A DNA stretch of 54,401 nucleotides from JAGNRR01 sp964389575 (GCA_964389575.1 CAYMFF010000010.1:1-54401); one strand, 5' to 3'. Shown: positions 41,389 through 51,039, counted from the first letter of the stretch. Notes: generated from the letters alone by a model not told the origin. Program-made: numbers and translations.

Positions 41389-42975
41389 TTAGTAATTATT
41401 GATATTCAGTTCTTTTATTTTATTTACGTAGGATTTTGATTGAAAATACTTGTAAAGCCTATCTGTGTTGGCACGATCTTCAATTTGCGGGTATATGACT
41501 CGGATTAATTTATAACGACCGATTTGGGTGTCCATATTCCCCAATACAACACCTAGATTGCCAGTGCTAATACATCGATCACCTAGTTTTCTTTTTACAT
41601 AGTTTGTTCTAGCTTCGTCGTCAAATTTCTTATGAAGTTTTAAGGTCCAATCAGCTACCTTGGAAGCTTTAACTGTGCTATTACAACGGATTAATTTTTT
41701 CATTTGCTCATCGTCTGCCTTATTTCGGATTGTTTTACCGTTGCTATTAGAGATAGGCTCTGTATTAATAACTTTTTGATTTTCTATTCCTCGCTTAGCA
41801 TCGGTTGATTTTTTGTTCTTTTTAAGTTTAACCGTTTTTGTCTCTGTTCTATCCGCTATTACTTCTTTTTTTATCTCTTTGGCACGCAAGGCTTGCAAAC
41901 GTTTCTCTTCTCGGATTTTTTTACGGTCTGCTTTTTCTCTTTGCAAACGTATGGTTTCTTGTTGCTCTTGTTTTTCTTGTTCGATACGGTTCCTTTCAGC
42001 TAACAGTCTTTTCTCTTTTTTTAGCTTTTTCGCTTCTATACGTTTTTGGTCACGAACTTGTCTTTTAGCAATTCTTTCTTTTTCTAATTGAAGCTTTTCT
42101 GCTTGCGCTCTTTTCTCTCGTTCAATAAGTTTTGCCTCTTTAAGTTTCGCCTCTTTCAATTTTAGTTCTTCACGTCTTTTCTGGTTTTCGAGTTCGACTC
42201 TTGAAGAATTGTCTGCTATCTTATTATTTATTGTAGTTTTCTTTTCACCCGTTGTCTTTCTTGCAGCTTTTCGTCTCTCTCTCTTGGCTTTGTTATAATT
42301 TTTATACCGTTTGCTACTAGTGATATTATTCATGGGCTTGCGATAGCGGTACATTGCATACACTCGTTTTGGTTTTTCCGTAGTTATTGTTTTTTCAGGA
42401 GTTACAACTTGTTTTTTGGATAGGACAGGTTTTGTTCTCTTTTTAAACGAAATGCTTGGTTTCTTTCTTGGGTTATTTTTGTTCTCAATATCTTCAGCTC
42501 GATAGACTTTAATAACTCCTCTTTCTGGAGTGGAGCGTTCAGTTTTTGCCACCGTGTTTGGATTCTGCTTTGTTTTACCTGCATCATTCTTAACTACTAC
42601 AGGATCCGCATTCACTGCATTATTATCAGAGATAACTCGTTTATTGACGACATCTTGAATAACAAATTTATTATCCCGAACGCGCATCAGTTTTAATCCC
42701 ATAGATCGCTTTCCGTCGTTTTGAATCTGAAAAGTGTGAGATTCGAAGTTTGGATTATCAAAGTTGAATTCCAATTTGTTCTTGCCTTCCGCAATTTTTG
42801 GAATAATAATATACCCTTTCCGTTTATTGGGTACAATTTTGTCATTTAGTTTGACTTGTACGGGTAAGTTTTTGTTTACCTCTAGGTATAAATAACTTCC
42901 TTTGTTCGTTTGTGCCATCGTTGTTCCACTCCCTAAGAAAAGAAGTGTAATGATGAGTAGTAGTGAGTTTTTCAT
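41389..42975 (-). CDS. Secreted protein with long charged helix and DUF4476-like C-domain
   Basis: 528 residues. A signal peptide (ends GTTMAQ) is followed by a beta domain of about 100 residues (LYLEVNKNLPVQVKLNDKI), a basic disordered region, and a helical stretch of about 130 residues made almost only of Lys, Arg, Glu, Gln, Ala and Leu (about 260-390). The last 95 residues (IRCNSTVKASKVADWTLKL, then LGDRCISTGNLGVVLGNMD) look like DUF4476, a domain common in secreted Bacteroidota proteins. Probably a periplasmic or surface scaffold. The charged helix may be a single alpha-helix or coiled coil. Confidence 0.65.
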   Translation of the reverse strand: MKNSLLLIITLLFLGSGTTMAQTNKGSYLYLEVNKNLPVQVKLNDKIVPNKRKGYIIIPKIAEGKNKLEFNFDNPNFESHTFQIQNDGKRSMGLKLMRVRDNKFVIQDVVNKRVISDNNAVNADPVVVKNDAGKTKQNPNTVAKTERSTPERGVIKVYRAEDIENKNNPRKKPSISFKKRTKPVLSKKQVVTPEKTITTEKPKRVYAMYRYRKPMNNITSSKRYKNYNKAKRERRKAARKTTGEKKTTINNKIADNSSRVELENQKRREELKLKEAKLKEAKLIEREKRAQAEKLQLEKERIAKRQVRDQKRIEAKKLKKEKRLLAERNRIEQEKQEQQETIRLQREKADRKKIREEKRLQALRAKEIKKEVIADRTETKTVKLKKNKKSTDAKRGIENQKVINTEPISNSNGKTIRNKADDEQMKKLIRCNSTVKASKVADWTLKLHKKFDDEARTNYVKRKLGDRCISTGNLGVVLGNMDTQIGRYKLIRVIYPQIEDRANTDRLYKYFQSKSYVNKIKELNINNY

Positions 42976-42985
42976 TTTGTGTAGT

Positions 42986-43483
42986 TTAAGAGAAAGTGAT
43001 TAGCTCTTGATTTTTATCAACAGTTTCACCTTCTTGTATTAGAATTTTTTTAATGATTACATCATCGGGTGCTTTAAAAACATTTTCCATCTTCATAGCT
43101 TCAAGAATAAAGAGCGCCTCACCTGCCTTAACAGTTTGATCCTCCTGTACCAATGTTTTTAATATTAATCCTGGCATGGGAGCCTTTATATTTTTAGCTT
43201 TAGATAGTTTTTTTGTGTCAATACCCAAAGACAACATTTTTTGATCAATTGGATCCAGGATTTCAACCACGATTTCTTTTTGAGCTAATAAGAGTTTTAC
43301 TTTTTTCTTATCGCTGTCTATATGTTGAATTATTGCTTCTTGCACATTCCCTTCCTCATCTTTTATTCGAACAATATTCGAATTATTAGATGATAAGGTA
43401 TAATTTTTACCATCAAATTGAGCTTCTTGATTATCAAGCTCAATATTCATTTTTTTATCGCCAATGTTCGTTATATAACTCAT
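42986..43483 (-). CDS. Biotin carboxyl carrier protein of a biotin-dependent carboxylase
   Basis: 165 residues. The C-terminal 75 residues form a biotinyl domain: KAPMPGLILK, then the biotinylation motif EAMKMEN with Lys131 as the attachment site, then EGETVDKNQELI. The N-terminal half (MNIELDNQEAQFDGKNYTL) is typical of carriers of acetyl- or propionyl-CoA carboxylase. The matching carboxylase and transferase subunits are not nearby, so the partner enzyme is unknown. It starts 3 bases after the DUF2723 gene stop. Confidence 0.87.
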   Translation of the reverse strand: MSYITNIGDKKMNIELDNQEAQFDGKNYTLSSNNSNIVRIKDEEGNVQEAIIQHIDSDKKKVKLLLAQKEIVVEILDPIDQKMLSLGIDTKKLSKAKNIKAPMPGLILKTLVQEDQTVKAGEALFILEAMKMENVFKAPDDVIIKKILIQEGETVDKNQELITFS

Positions 43484-43486
43484 CTT

Positions 43487-46400
43487 TTATCTCTGTGGCG
43501 CTTGCTGTGGGTTAGGAAGTTTTGTGCTGATTTCAGCCAAAATCTTTTGTAACTTTTCGCTTAACGGCTTCATGTTATTAATGGAAGCAGACTGAACAAG
43601 GTAGCCCAGACCGTTTCTACAGAAGTCTGTATCAGCAAAGGTTCGAGAGTTCTGTCCTTGGTCTTGCTTTTTCAATGTATTAAAATACTTAACCTGTTTT
43701 CTAGTGTAGTCAATTAATTTGTCTGCTAGTTCATTTGCCTGTTTGGTAGCGCCTGCTTTTATATACTTGTCACAAACAAAAAGTAAGGCATTATCCATTT
43801 GAGTAATGGATATAGGATACGAACCTGGATGAATATTTTTCATCATGTGATCTAAAACCTGAGTGGCTTCTTTTTTCTTGCCCGAGCGGATAAGGTTTTC
43901 TGCAATTTGAAAAGTAGCAATTCTGATGCCATTCAACATTCTTCTGTTAGTTTGGTTATAATAAACAGTTCCTTTATGTGCGTTTCCAAATTTTAAATCT
44001 TTCAATACCCAATCAATACATTTCTTTTCATTGAATGATAAAATATTCTGGGTGTTGGAACCGGGCGTTCTTTTAGGAACTAATTTGAATACTAATCCTT
44101 CTAATTCTAGATACTCACCCAGACCTTCGTAGTGATTTCTATCAATAGAATTAGCGAAATAAATAGGTCGTTTCCAATCATTGGCGGCCAGTATATTCAA
44201 TACAGCCAAATCATTTTTCAACGCATAATCTCTTGGTAGTTTGAAATTAATTTGATCCGGAGCGTTTTGTAATAAAGAATCACGTCCAGCTAAAATACCG
44301 CTTTTCTGAATGTTCTCTTTATTCACTGGAATGCTGAAATTCTTAATCGGTAATGCAGTTGGTCCAACTGCTTTTTTGGTTTGATTTAAATATTGTAGAA
44401 CTTCCGTCAGCGGATAGAAAGCATTAGCATCTATTCGGTCGGAAGCAACATAGCGTGCTTGTCCCAAGTAGTTGCCGCGGTAATCTTCGGGTTTCCAAAT
44501 CATGGGTATTGGCTTGCTGTCGTTAGTGGCATTATTCAATTGGTCTACATACCAATCAATACCTAACAAACTCAAATTTACAATTCTTACATCCGTTCGA
44601 AGCCCTTCAACTTCTTGTGCATACCACAATGGATAAGTATCATTATCACCTTCAGTGAAAAGGATTGCATTTTTGTCTAGGCTAGCAAGATAGTTTCTTG
44701 CCGTATCTCTAGCCAATGTTTTATCAGAACGGTCATGGTCATCCCAACCTTTGAACGCCATTAATACTGGAACTGCCAATAAACAAATTGCAAAAGCGGC
44801 ATAGGTTCCCATTCGGCCTTTTAAGAATTTTTGTAACCAATCTTGTACCATCAGCATTCCAAGGCCAATCCAAATAGCAAAGGCATAAGTAGCACCTGCA
44901 TAAGCGTAGTCTCGCTCACGAGGTTGCATCGGAGTATTGTTTAGATAGATAACAATGGCTAAACCAGTAAAGAAGAATAACAATCCAACGACGAATGCAT
45001 TGCGCTTGTCATATTGGATATGGAATAACAATCCTAAAAATCCTAAAATGAAAGGAAGGAAATAAAACTCATTTCTAGCTTTACTTTCAGAATACATTTC
45101 TGGAGCTACATCAACATCTCCACGGCCTGCAATATTTTTATCAATGAATTTTACACCAGATAGCCAATTACTAGTTTGTGGCTCGCCGATTATATTTTGA
45201 AAATCATTTTGACGCCCAATATAATTCCAGCAGAAATAACGCCACCACATCTGATTTACTTGATATCCAAAGAAGAAATCCAAATTGTCCTTAGCTGTCG
45301 GGTCTTCTCCTTTTGCTAATCCTAAATAGTTTTGGTAATAACGAATGTGAGCTTCGCTGTTTCCATCCCATACACGTGGGAAAATTCTTGTTTTGTCAGC
45401 ACGATAAACATAATCAGTTTGTTTTTTACCAAGCTCAATATATTTTTCTTCTCCTTTCCAATATTGCATACCACCTTCTTTAGCAGAAATTGGACTTCCT
45501 GCTGTAAAGTCAGGTCCGGACAAGTGAGGAATGCTTCCATATTGAGAACGGCCTAGATAGTCAACCAGGGCGGCTGCATTATCTGGGTTTGTCATGTCAA
45601 TAGGAACTTCCACATTTGAACGAATAACGGTTTGGAAGTAAGAAGAATAACCAATTAAAATGAAAATGAAACTAAGTGTTCCTAAGTGTAAAAAGTATTT
45701 ATTTTTCTTTTTGGCAACCAGCAACAAAACCACTGAAATAGCACCTAATAAAAGCAATACGAAGTAAACACCAAAGTTGAATGGCGTACCCAGAGAGTTT
45801 ACAAAGAACACATCAAAGGCAGAACAAATTTTAGGTATGTATTGAATTACTCCAATTTGAACAATTCCTGTAATAGCACAACCTATGGCAAAAGCAATTA
45901 AGGTACCCAGTGTGGTAACTTCTCTTTTCTTAAAGTAATAAACCATTACAATGGCCGGTATCGTTAATAAGTTTAATAAGTGAACTCCTATAGACAACCC
46001 AATTACGAATGCAATAAAAACAATCCAGCGGTCCGCTACTTGTGATCCTTCAGAAACTTTGTCCTCCCATTTTAATATCGCCCAAAATACAAGAGCGGTC
46101 AACAAAGAAGACATTGCATATACCTCAGCCTCAACCGCCGAAAACCAAAAAGTATCTGAGAATGTATAAGCCAATGCGCCAATAATTCCTGAAGCCATAA
46201 TAGCTACAGTTGCATTACTCGATACTGTATTATCATCGCTTCGACGCAACGCTATGCGGCGGGCAAAGTGCGTAATCGTCCAGAATAAGAATAAAATGGT
46301 AAATCCGCTAGATAATGCAGAAACAGCATTAATGGCAATGTGTTCATTACCACTTCCAAAAATAATGGCAAAGAACCTGCCGATTAAAAGAAAGAGTGGG

Positions 46401-46558
46401 GCACCTGGAGAGTGAACCACTTCTAGTTTTACCGCGCCTGCAGCAAATTCACCGCAGTCCCAAAAACTAATGGTTCCTTCCATGGTTAATAAATACACTA
46501 AACAGGCAACGATGCAAACAGCCCAACCTGTAATATTATTCAATTTTTTATAGCTCAT
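43487..46558 (-). CDS. DUF2723 (TMEM260-like) multi-pass membrane protein
   Basis: 1023 residues from the ATG at 46558; a TTG eight codons upstream is less likely. The N-terminal half has about 12 membrane helices with the DUF2723 hallmark TISFWDCGEFAAGAVKLEVVHSPGAPLFLL, here summarised as FWDCGEF and HSPGAPL. The C-terminal half is a soluble domain with TEGDNDTYPLWYAQEVEG-like sequence and helical repeats at the end. DUF2723 is a GT-C-like fold; the human relative TMEM260 is a protein O-mannosyltransferase. A role in glycosylating exported proteins is a family-based inference. Confidence 0.85.
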   Translation of the reverse strand: MSYKKLNNITGWAVCIVACLVYLLTMEGTISFWDCGEFAAGAVKLEVVHSPGAPLFLLIGRFFAIIFGSGNEHIAINAVSALSSGFTILFLFWTITHFARRIALRRSDDNTVSSNATVAIMASGIIGALAYTFSDTFWFSAVEAEVYAMSSLLTALVFWAILKWEDKVSEGSQVADRWIVFIAFVIGLSIGVHLLNLLTIPAIVMVYYFKKREVTTLGTLIAFAIGCAITGIVQIGVIQYIPKICSAFDVFFVNSLGTPFNFGVYFVLLLLGAISVVLLLVAKKKNKYFLHLGTLSFIFILIGYSSYFQTVIRSNVEVPIDMTNPDNAAALVDYLGRSQYGSIPHLSGPDFTAGSPISAKEGGMQYWKGEEKYIELGKKQTDYVYRADKTRIFPRVWDGNSEAHIRYYQNYLGLAKGEDPTAKDNLDFFFGYQVNQMWWRYFCWNYIGRQNDFQNIIGEPQTSNWLSGVKFIDKNIAGRGDVDVAPEMYSESKARNEFYFLPFILGFLGLLFHIQYDKRNAFVVGLLFFFTGLAIVIYLNNTPMQPRERDYAYAGATYAFAIWIGLGMLMVQDWLQKFLKGRMGTYAAFAICLLAVPVLMAFKGWDDHDRSDKTLARDTARNYLASLDKNAILFTEGDNDTYPLWYAQEVEGLRTDVRIVNLSLLGIDWYVDQLNNATNDSKPIPMIWKPEDYRGNYLGQARYVASDRIDANAFYPLTEVLQYLNQTKKAVGPTALPIKNFSIPVNKENIQKSGILAGRDSLLQNAPDQINFKLPRDYALKNDLAVLNILAANDWKRPIYFANSIDRNHYEGLGEYLELEGLVFKLVPKRTPGSNTQNILSFNEKKCIDWVLKDLKFGNAHKGTVYYNQTNRRMLNGIRIATFQIAENLIRSGKKKEATQVLDHMMKNIHPGSYPISITQMDNALLFVCDKYIKAGATKQANELADKLIDYTRKQVKYFNTLKKQDQGQNSRTFADTDFCRNGLGYLVQSASINNMKPLSEKLQKILAEISTKLPNPQQAPQR

Positions 46559-46630
46559 ATTCACTAGAGGATTAGGTGACAAATATAATTATTTGACCTA
46601 GAGTTATCGGGCTAAAAGGCGTTAAATAAT

Positions 46631-47872
46631 CTAATTAGCTGGGCCAATACCTAGTTTGCCAATTTCAGTTAAAAAATCAGGGAAAGACTTGGCTATACAC
46701 TGGACATCATTTAACTCAATATTGTGGCCTAAAACAGCTGTCAGAGCGAAACTCATGGCAATTCTATGGTCTTGGAAAGTATCTATTTTGAATGAGGTTC
46801 TCGTGGGTGTTAGTTGGTCTTTTTTAAAAGAAATTTGACCTCCATCATCTATTAAGGTAATGCCAAATTTTTCTAAATTTTCTTTAAGTGCTTGGATTCG
46901 GTTACTCTCTTTATATTGGAGATGGTTCAATCCGCAGAAAGTAACTGATGGATATTTGAAAGCACAAGCGGTTAAAAGCGGAACCGCCAAATCGGGGTAA
47001 TCTTTTAAATCTAGTTCATATGGAATATTCACTGCTACACTTTTGGATAATGTAGCACCTTGTTTATCAAATGTGGTTCTAATTCCGAACAGTAATGCGA
47101 AATCTTGGATTTTAGCATCACCTTGGATGTCTTGGCTTGTTAGGCCAAGCAAGTGTAGTACTTTAAAATTATCAGATAAAATCAACAGACTGTAGAAAAA
47201 ACATGCACTGCTCCAATCTGCTTCAACGGAAATAGATTGGCTTTTTAACGCTTGTTGCTCTATTCTTATTCTGTTGTTTTCAAAAGAGCTTTTAATGCCT
47301 AATTTTCTGAGCAATCGTAAGGTTATTTCAATGTAAGGAACTGATAAAATAGGGGGGGTAATGAGTAAGTCTAAACCGTTTTCTATTTCGGAAGCGATAA
47401 GACATAATCCGCTGATTAGTTGGCTAGAAAGGTTGCCTGTTATTTCCAAAGGAACCGAGCTAAGTTCGTCGCCTTTGATTTTTAATACTGCTTGATTCGA
47501 TGATTCACTCCATTGGATATCGGCACCTAATTTATTTAAAGCTTCGATATAAGGTGTCATAGGACGTTTCATTAGCTGAGTGGTACCGCTGACTTGGAAA
47601 TTTTTTTTAGCTCGAGAAGCGCAAACAGCAGTGATAAAGCGTAATACAGTTCCTGCGTCTTGACAATCTATCTCATTGGGAAGTTGTTCATTTTTTAAGA
47701 TGGCCTCCAAGACCTTCGTATCATTTGCTGTTGAAAGTTTAGTCAAACGAATTGTTTCTTTTGACAGATATTGCAGAATCAATAAGCGATTGGATATACT
47801 TTTAGAGGCTGGTAATTTTATAGAGGGAAGCGCTGTATTAATTGGGTTATATGTTAGTTTATGCCAATTCAT
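46631..47872 (-). CDS. aroA: 3-phosphoshikimate 1-carboxyvinyltransferase (EPSP synthase)
   Basis: 413 residues, sixth step of the shikimate pathway. Motifs: LPASKSISNRLL (substrate phosphate binding, about 21-32), DAGTVLRF (about 71-78, equivalent to NAGTAxR in others), YKESNRIQALKENL and DHRIAMSFAL near the end. Length is somewhat short but normal for Bacteroidota. The start overlaps the end of aroB by 14 bases. Last gene of the DUF62-ABM-aroB-aroA operon. Confidence 0.93.
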   Translation of the reverse strand: MNWHKLTYNPINTALPSIKLPASKSISNRLLILQYLSKETIRLTKLSTANDTKVLEAILKNEQLPNEIDCQDAGTVLRFITAVCASRAKKNFQVSGTTQLMKRPMTPYIEALNKLGADIQWSESSNQAVLKIKGDELSSVPLEITGNLSSQLISGLCLIASEIENGLDLLITPPILSVPYIEITLRLLRKLGIKSSFENNRIRIEQQALKSQSISVEADWSSACFFYSLLILSDNFKVLHLLGLTSQDIQGDAKIQDFALLFGIRTTFDKQGATLSKSVAVNIPYELDLKDYPDLAVPLLTACAFKYPSVTFCGLNHLQYKESNRIQALKENLEKFGITLIDDGGQISFKKDQLTPTRTSFKIDTFQDHRIAMSFALTAVLGHNIELNDVQCIAKSFPDFLTEIGKLGIGPAN

Positions 47873-48875
47873 TTCTTAATTCTTCCATGCTAATTTTTAC
47901 CTGTAATTTAGGTTTTGCAATTGTAGCCAGTAAGCTAAAGCGAAGGCTGTCATCATTTTTTTTATCCTGACTTAAAAATGGAACCAGTTTTTCAAATTTA
48001 TAAGTAAAATTTAAAAACGGAAAATACTTCTTTTTTACCGCCTCTAACACCTGTCTAATTTCAACGGGAGTACCAAAGCGATTTTCGGACAGTTTGAGTT
48101 CTTCAATCATTCCAAGAATTACAGCCTCTCCATGTAACAAAGGTGTTTTGCGAACGTGTGACAATGACTCAATGGCATGACCCATGGTGTGGCCAAAGTT
48201 TAAACATTGTCTGATACCCGTATCATGGTAGTCTTGCTTTACAATAGATAGTTTAAAATCAATATTTTTTATGATACAAGTCTCGCCAATCCAATCTTGA
48301 ATCGTTTTATACTTTAGGATGTATTCTAATGCTTTTTCTTCTGAAAGTAATAAGTGTTTAATCATTTCAGCGAGTCCACTGTGAAGTTCATTGCGGGGTA
48401 GTGTATTTAAGAAGTCGGGATGAATAAACACAGATTTCGCATCTGCATATGCGCCTAGCTGATTTTTGACATTTTTGAAATTGATACCCGTTTTGCCACC
48501 AACGCTTGCGTCTACCATTCCTAATAAGGAGGTTGGTATATTAATAAAATCAATGCCTCGCTTGTAATTTGCCGCACAGAACCCACCAATATCAGTGATC
48601 ATTCCACCTCCTATATTTATCAGTAACGCGTTTCGTGAAGCGCCATTTTCAATTAAGAAATCCCAAATAGTAGTCGCTTTTTCTAGGGTTTTATATTGAT
48701 CTCCCGCAGGGATAATAATTCTTTGGCAAGAAGCGAGTTCTGGAAAAAGTCTGCGAACTATAGGATCACAAAATTCTATCGTGTTGCTATCAAAAAGTAA
48801 ATAGCAATGATTAGGATCGTACTTAGAGATTAATTCCTGAACCTCAGAAAGCTTATCTGATGGATAAATGTTCAC
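47859..48875 (-). CDS. aroB: 3-dehydroquinate synthase
   Basis: 338-residue NAD- and metal-dependent enzyme, second step of the shikimate pathway. Motifs: GGGMITDIGGFCAANYKRGI, PTSLLGMVDASVGGKTGIN and the metal-binding His in LNFGHTMGHAIE and LHGEAVILGM. Slightly short at the C-terminus. It overlaps ABM by four bases (ATGA) upstream and aroA by 14 bases downstream, so both aro enzymes are translationally coupled. Confidence 0.94.
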   Translation of the reverse strand: MNIYPSDKLSEVQELISKYDPNHCYLLFDSNTIEFCDPIVRRLFPELASCQRIIIPAGDQYKTLEKATTIWDFLIENGASRNALLINIGGGMITDIGGFCAANYKRGIDFINIPTSLLGMVDASVGGKTGINFKNVKNQLGAYADAKSVFIHPDFLNTLPRNELHSGLAEMIKHLLLSEEKALEYILKYKTIQDWIGETCIIKNIDFKLSIVKQDYHDTGIRQCLNFGHTMGHAIESLSHVRKTPLLHGEAVILGMIEELKLSENRFGTPVEIRQVLEAVKKKYFPFLNFTYKFEKLVPFLSQDKKNDDSLRFSLLATIAKPKLQVKISMEELRNELA

Positions 48876-49165
48876 CTTCCTTCAAAGATAGTATCTACAC
48901 TCCATGCCATTGCCTTTTCACTAAACCAAGATTTGACCAAAGTCCAAGTTTTAGTAAATAATTCTGATTTGCGATAGTGTTGCAAGGCTTCATCGTTTTC
49001 CCAATGGCTATACGTAAAGAAAATGCAAGGATTTTCAAGATCACGATGCAGGCGAAGTTCATTGCAACCAGGCATGGCTATAATATGCTCTTTAATAACT
49101 TCAAAGTGTTTTAGAAAGTCATCACAATGTGATGGATCATAGGTCATTTTTACAATGCGAATCAT
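48872..49165 (-). CDS. Antibiotic biosynthesis monooxygenase (ABM) domain protein
   Basis: 97 residues. ABM-fold pattern: VKMTYDPSHCDDFLKHFEVI, GCNELRLHRDLENPCIFFTYSHW and EALQHYRKSELF. Small ABM proteins act as dimers in cofactor-free oxygenation, haem degradation or quinol oxidation. The one here is fused by ATGA overlaps to DUF62 and aroB. The substrate is unknown; an NEAT or haem-binding pattern is not evident. Confidence 0.82.
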   Translation of the reverse strand: MIRIVKMTYDPSHCDDFLKHFEVIKEHIIAMPGCNELRLHRDLENPCIFFTYSHWENDEALQHYRKSELFTKTWTLVKSWFSEKAMAWSVDTIFEGR

Positions 49166-49956
49166 GAGAATTTAATAGTAATATTTTTATAAGAATTAAG
49201 CATATCGTTATGAGGCTTAAAACCAAATAGCCCAGCTGCATTAGAATGATTAACGGCAACCTCTAGCAAGCCGCTTGCATTAAAAAAAGCAACTTTATCC
49301 AAATATTTTACATCATTATAATGTTGGCTTATCGTATTAATCTCATCGCCATTAGGAAATTGAATAACGAATTTTCTATTCTTTTGATGCGCTTCAAATT
49401 CTTCTTTACGAAGGTTTAAAATAATATTCTCAAAACGGTCAATGTGCAATACGCGAGCTATTATATCATCAGGATTAAAAATACTACTGAGTTCTTTCTC
49501 TTGTACAATATTTTCCGCGTCTAGTAACTCAATTTCATCTTTATGCCCTGCAAGTATAGATTTGGCAGTTTCGGATAAAAAGCGAATGACGCTTGGCACT
49601 AAGGTGTCGGTTGGTTTGTTTTTAATTTTAAATAATTCAAAAGCCCTTTCGCCAAATAACAATGGTAAACTGCCATTATCTGGAGCAAAAATATGTTGTT
49701 CGTTTTCGAAAGCATATAAAAATTGCTGATTCGCATGGCCGTATAAATTACTGAGTAAGAAGTGAACGGAATTAGCAGGAAAGTGAGGTAGCGCACTGTT
49801 GAAATGATAAATACTATCCCCAATGCTAAACCGCTTCACGTCATGACTCACATTAATGATACGAGCATTTGGTATTAGTTGCTGAATAATAAGTTGGCAA
49901 ATACCAGGGTGTTGACTTTCTGTACCAAAATCAGATGTAAGTGAAACGAAAGTCAT
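49162..49956 (-). CDS. DUF62-family (SAM hydroxide adenosyltransferase-like) protein, diverged active site
   Basis: 264 residues. The N-terminus VSLTSDFGTESQ, NARIINVSHDVKRFSIGDSIYHF and HIFAPDNGSL align with the S-adenosylmethionine hydroxide adenosyltransferase (DUF62) family. However, the segment corresponding to VDPGVGTSRR, which holds the catalytic Asp and Arg, reads LSNLYGHANQQ, so both residues are absent. The second domain (about 160-264) is beta-rich. It may have another activity, or only bind adenosyl compounds. First gene of the aroB-aroA operon. Confidence 0.8.
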   Translation of the reverse strand: MTFVSLTSDFGTESQHPGICQLIIQQLIPNARIINVSHDVKRFSIGDSIYHFNSALPHFPANSVHFLLSNLYGHANQQFLYAFENEQHIFAPDNGSLPLLFGERAFELFKIKNKPTDTLVPSVIRFLSETAKSILAGHKDEIELLDAENIVQEKELSSIFNPDDIIARVLHIDRFENIILNLRKEEFEAHQKNRKFVIQFPNGDEINTISQHYNDVKYLDKVAFFNASGLLEVAVNHSNAAGLFGFKPHNDMLNSYKNITIKFS

Positions 49957-50074
49957 ATGGTTACAAATGTAATGTTCAGAATGAAACCTTCCATGTTTCC
50001 TGATTTTTTTTCATGTTCAATAAAATCGTTGTTCACGCACATTACAATTTATAGGTTTTTGATATCATAGGATG

Positions 50075-50100
50075 AAAAAAGCTCTTCGTGAGAAGAGCTT
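50075..50100 (-). terminator. Terminator of rpsL-rpsG
   Basis: Perfect 9-base stem AAGCTCTTC (50079-50087) / GAAGAGCTT (50092-50100) with GTGA loop. On the reverse strand it ends in a T run (complement of 50075-50080). It follows rpsG by about 25 bases. Confidence 0.9.
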
Positions 50101-50126
50101 GATCCAAGTAGTATTTCAATATCTGA

Positions 50127-50594
50127 CTATCTGCCGAAATGGGCAAATGCTTTGTTCGCGTCGGCCATGCGATGCGTATCTTCTTTTTTCTTTACGGCGT
50201 TTCCTTCGCCTTTTGAAGCTGCGATTAACTCGTTAGCTAGTTTTTCAGCCATAGATTTTCCGTTTCGCTCTCGGCTAAAACGTATAATCCATTTCATGCT
50301 CAAAGACAATTTACGATCCTGACGAACTTCAGTAGGAATTTGAAAAGTAGCACCACCAATACGACGGCTACGTACTTCTACTTCAGGAGTTACGTTTACC
50401 ACGGCTTTTTTCCATGTTTCATAACCTTCTTCCTCTGTGTCTTTTGTTATTTTATCCATGGCATCATAAAATATCTTTTGTGCGATACTTTTTTTGCCGT
50501 CCCACATCATACAGTTGATGAAGCGTGTTACCGTTTTGTCTCCAAATTTTGGATCCGGTGCTAAGGGTAATTTTTTTGCTGCTTGTTTTCTCAT
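50127..50594 (-). CDS. rpsG: 30S ribosomal protein S7
   Basis: 155 residues. The N-terminus is MRKQAAKKLPLAPDPKF, followed by CMMWDGKKSIAQKIFYDA, the basic VRSRRIGGATFQIPTEV beta-hairpin and the C-terminal KKKEDTHRMADANKAFAHF. It binds 16S rRNA at the head of the 30S subunit. It is 26 bases after rpsL, but fusA, which usually follows, is missing; a terminator comes next. Confidence 0.97.
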   Translation of the reverse strand: MRKQAAKKLPLAPDPKFGDKTVTRFINCMMWDGKKSIAQKIFYDAMDKITKDTEEEGYETWKKAVVNVTPEVEVRSRRIGGATFQIPTEVRQDRKLSLSMKWIIRFSRERNGKSMAEKLANELIAASKGEGNAVKKKEDTHRMADANKAFAHFGR

Positions 50595-50620
50595 TACAAA
50601 TTAGTTAGAGCGATTCGCTA

Positions 50621-50995
50621 TTATTTTTTTTCTCTTTTAGTTCCGTATTTAGAACGGCTTTGTTTACGATCTTTCACACCGGCTGTATCTAATACTCCAC
50701 GAAGGATAGTATAACGCACACCTGGTAAATCTTTTACACGACCACCACGTATCAATACGATAGAGTGCTCTTGAAGGTTATGACCTTCACCTGGAATATA
50801 GGCAATTACCTCAGTTTTATTTGTCAAACGAACTTTGGCTACTTTACGTAATGCCGAGTTTGGTTTCTTTGGTGTTGTAGTATAAACACGAGTACAAACT
50901 CCACGCTTTTGTGGACATGAATCCAATGCACGACTTTTAGAAGCTGTTTTAATTACTTTTCGTCCTTTGCGAACGAGCTGATTAATAGTTGGCAT
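50621..50995 (-). CDS. rpsL: 30S ribosomal protein S12
   Basis: 124 residues. MPTINQLVRKGRK start, then KKPNSALRKVAKV around 44-56 and GGRVKDLPGVRY around 83-94. It lies at the decoding site and streptomycin resistance usually maps to these two loops; both are wild-type in appearance. A strong promoter and a 5' stem-loop precede it. Confidence 0.98.
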   Translation of the reverse strand: MPTINQLVRKGRKVIKTASKSRALDSCPQKRGVCTRVYTTTPKKPNSALRKVAKVRLTNKTEVIAYIPGEGHNLQEHSIVLIRGGRVKDLPGVRYTILRGVLDTAGVKDRKQSRSKYGTKREKK

Positions 50996-51020
50996 ACTAT
51001 ATTCTTAGATTTTTTAATGT

Positions 51021-51035
51021 CCCGATTTTTTCGGG
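51021..51035 (-). promoter_or_regulatory. 5' stem-loop of the rpsL message
   Basis: CCCGA (51021-51025) and TCGGG (51031-51035) with a five-base loop. On the reverse strand it lies 5-20 bases downstream of the -7 box, so it would form right at the 5' end of the transcript. Confidence 0.6.
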
Positions 51036-51039
51036 AGTG

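Noticed and set aside
49162..49956. Fluorinase or chlorinase
   Set aside because: Halogenase-specific residues are not visible, and even the family catalytic Asp/Arg segment is replaced.
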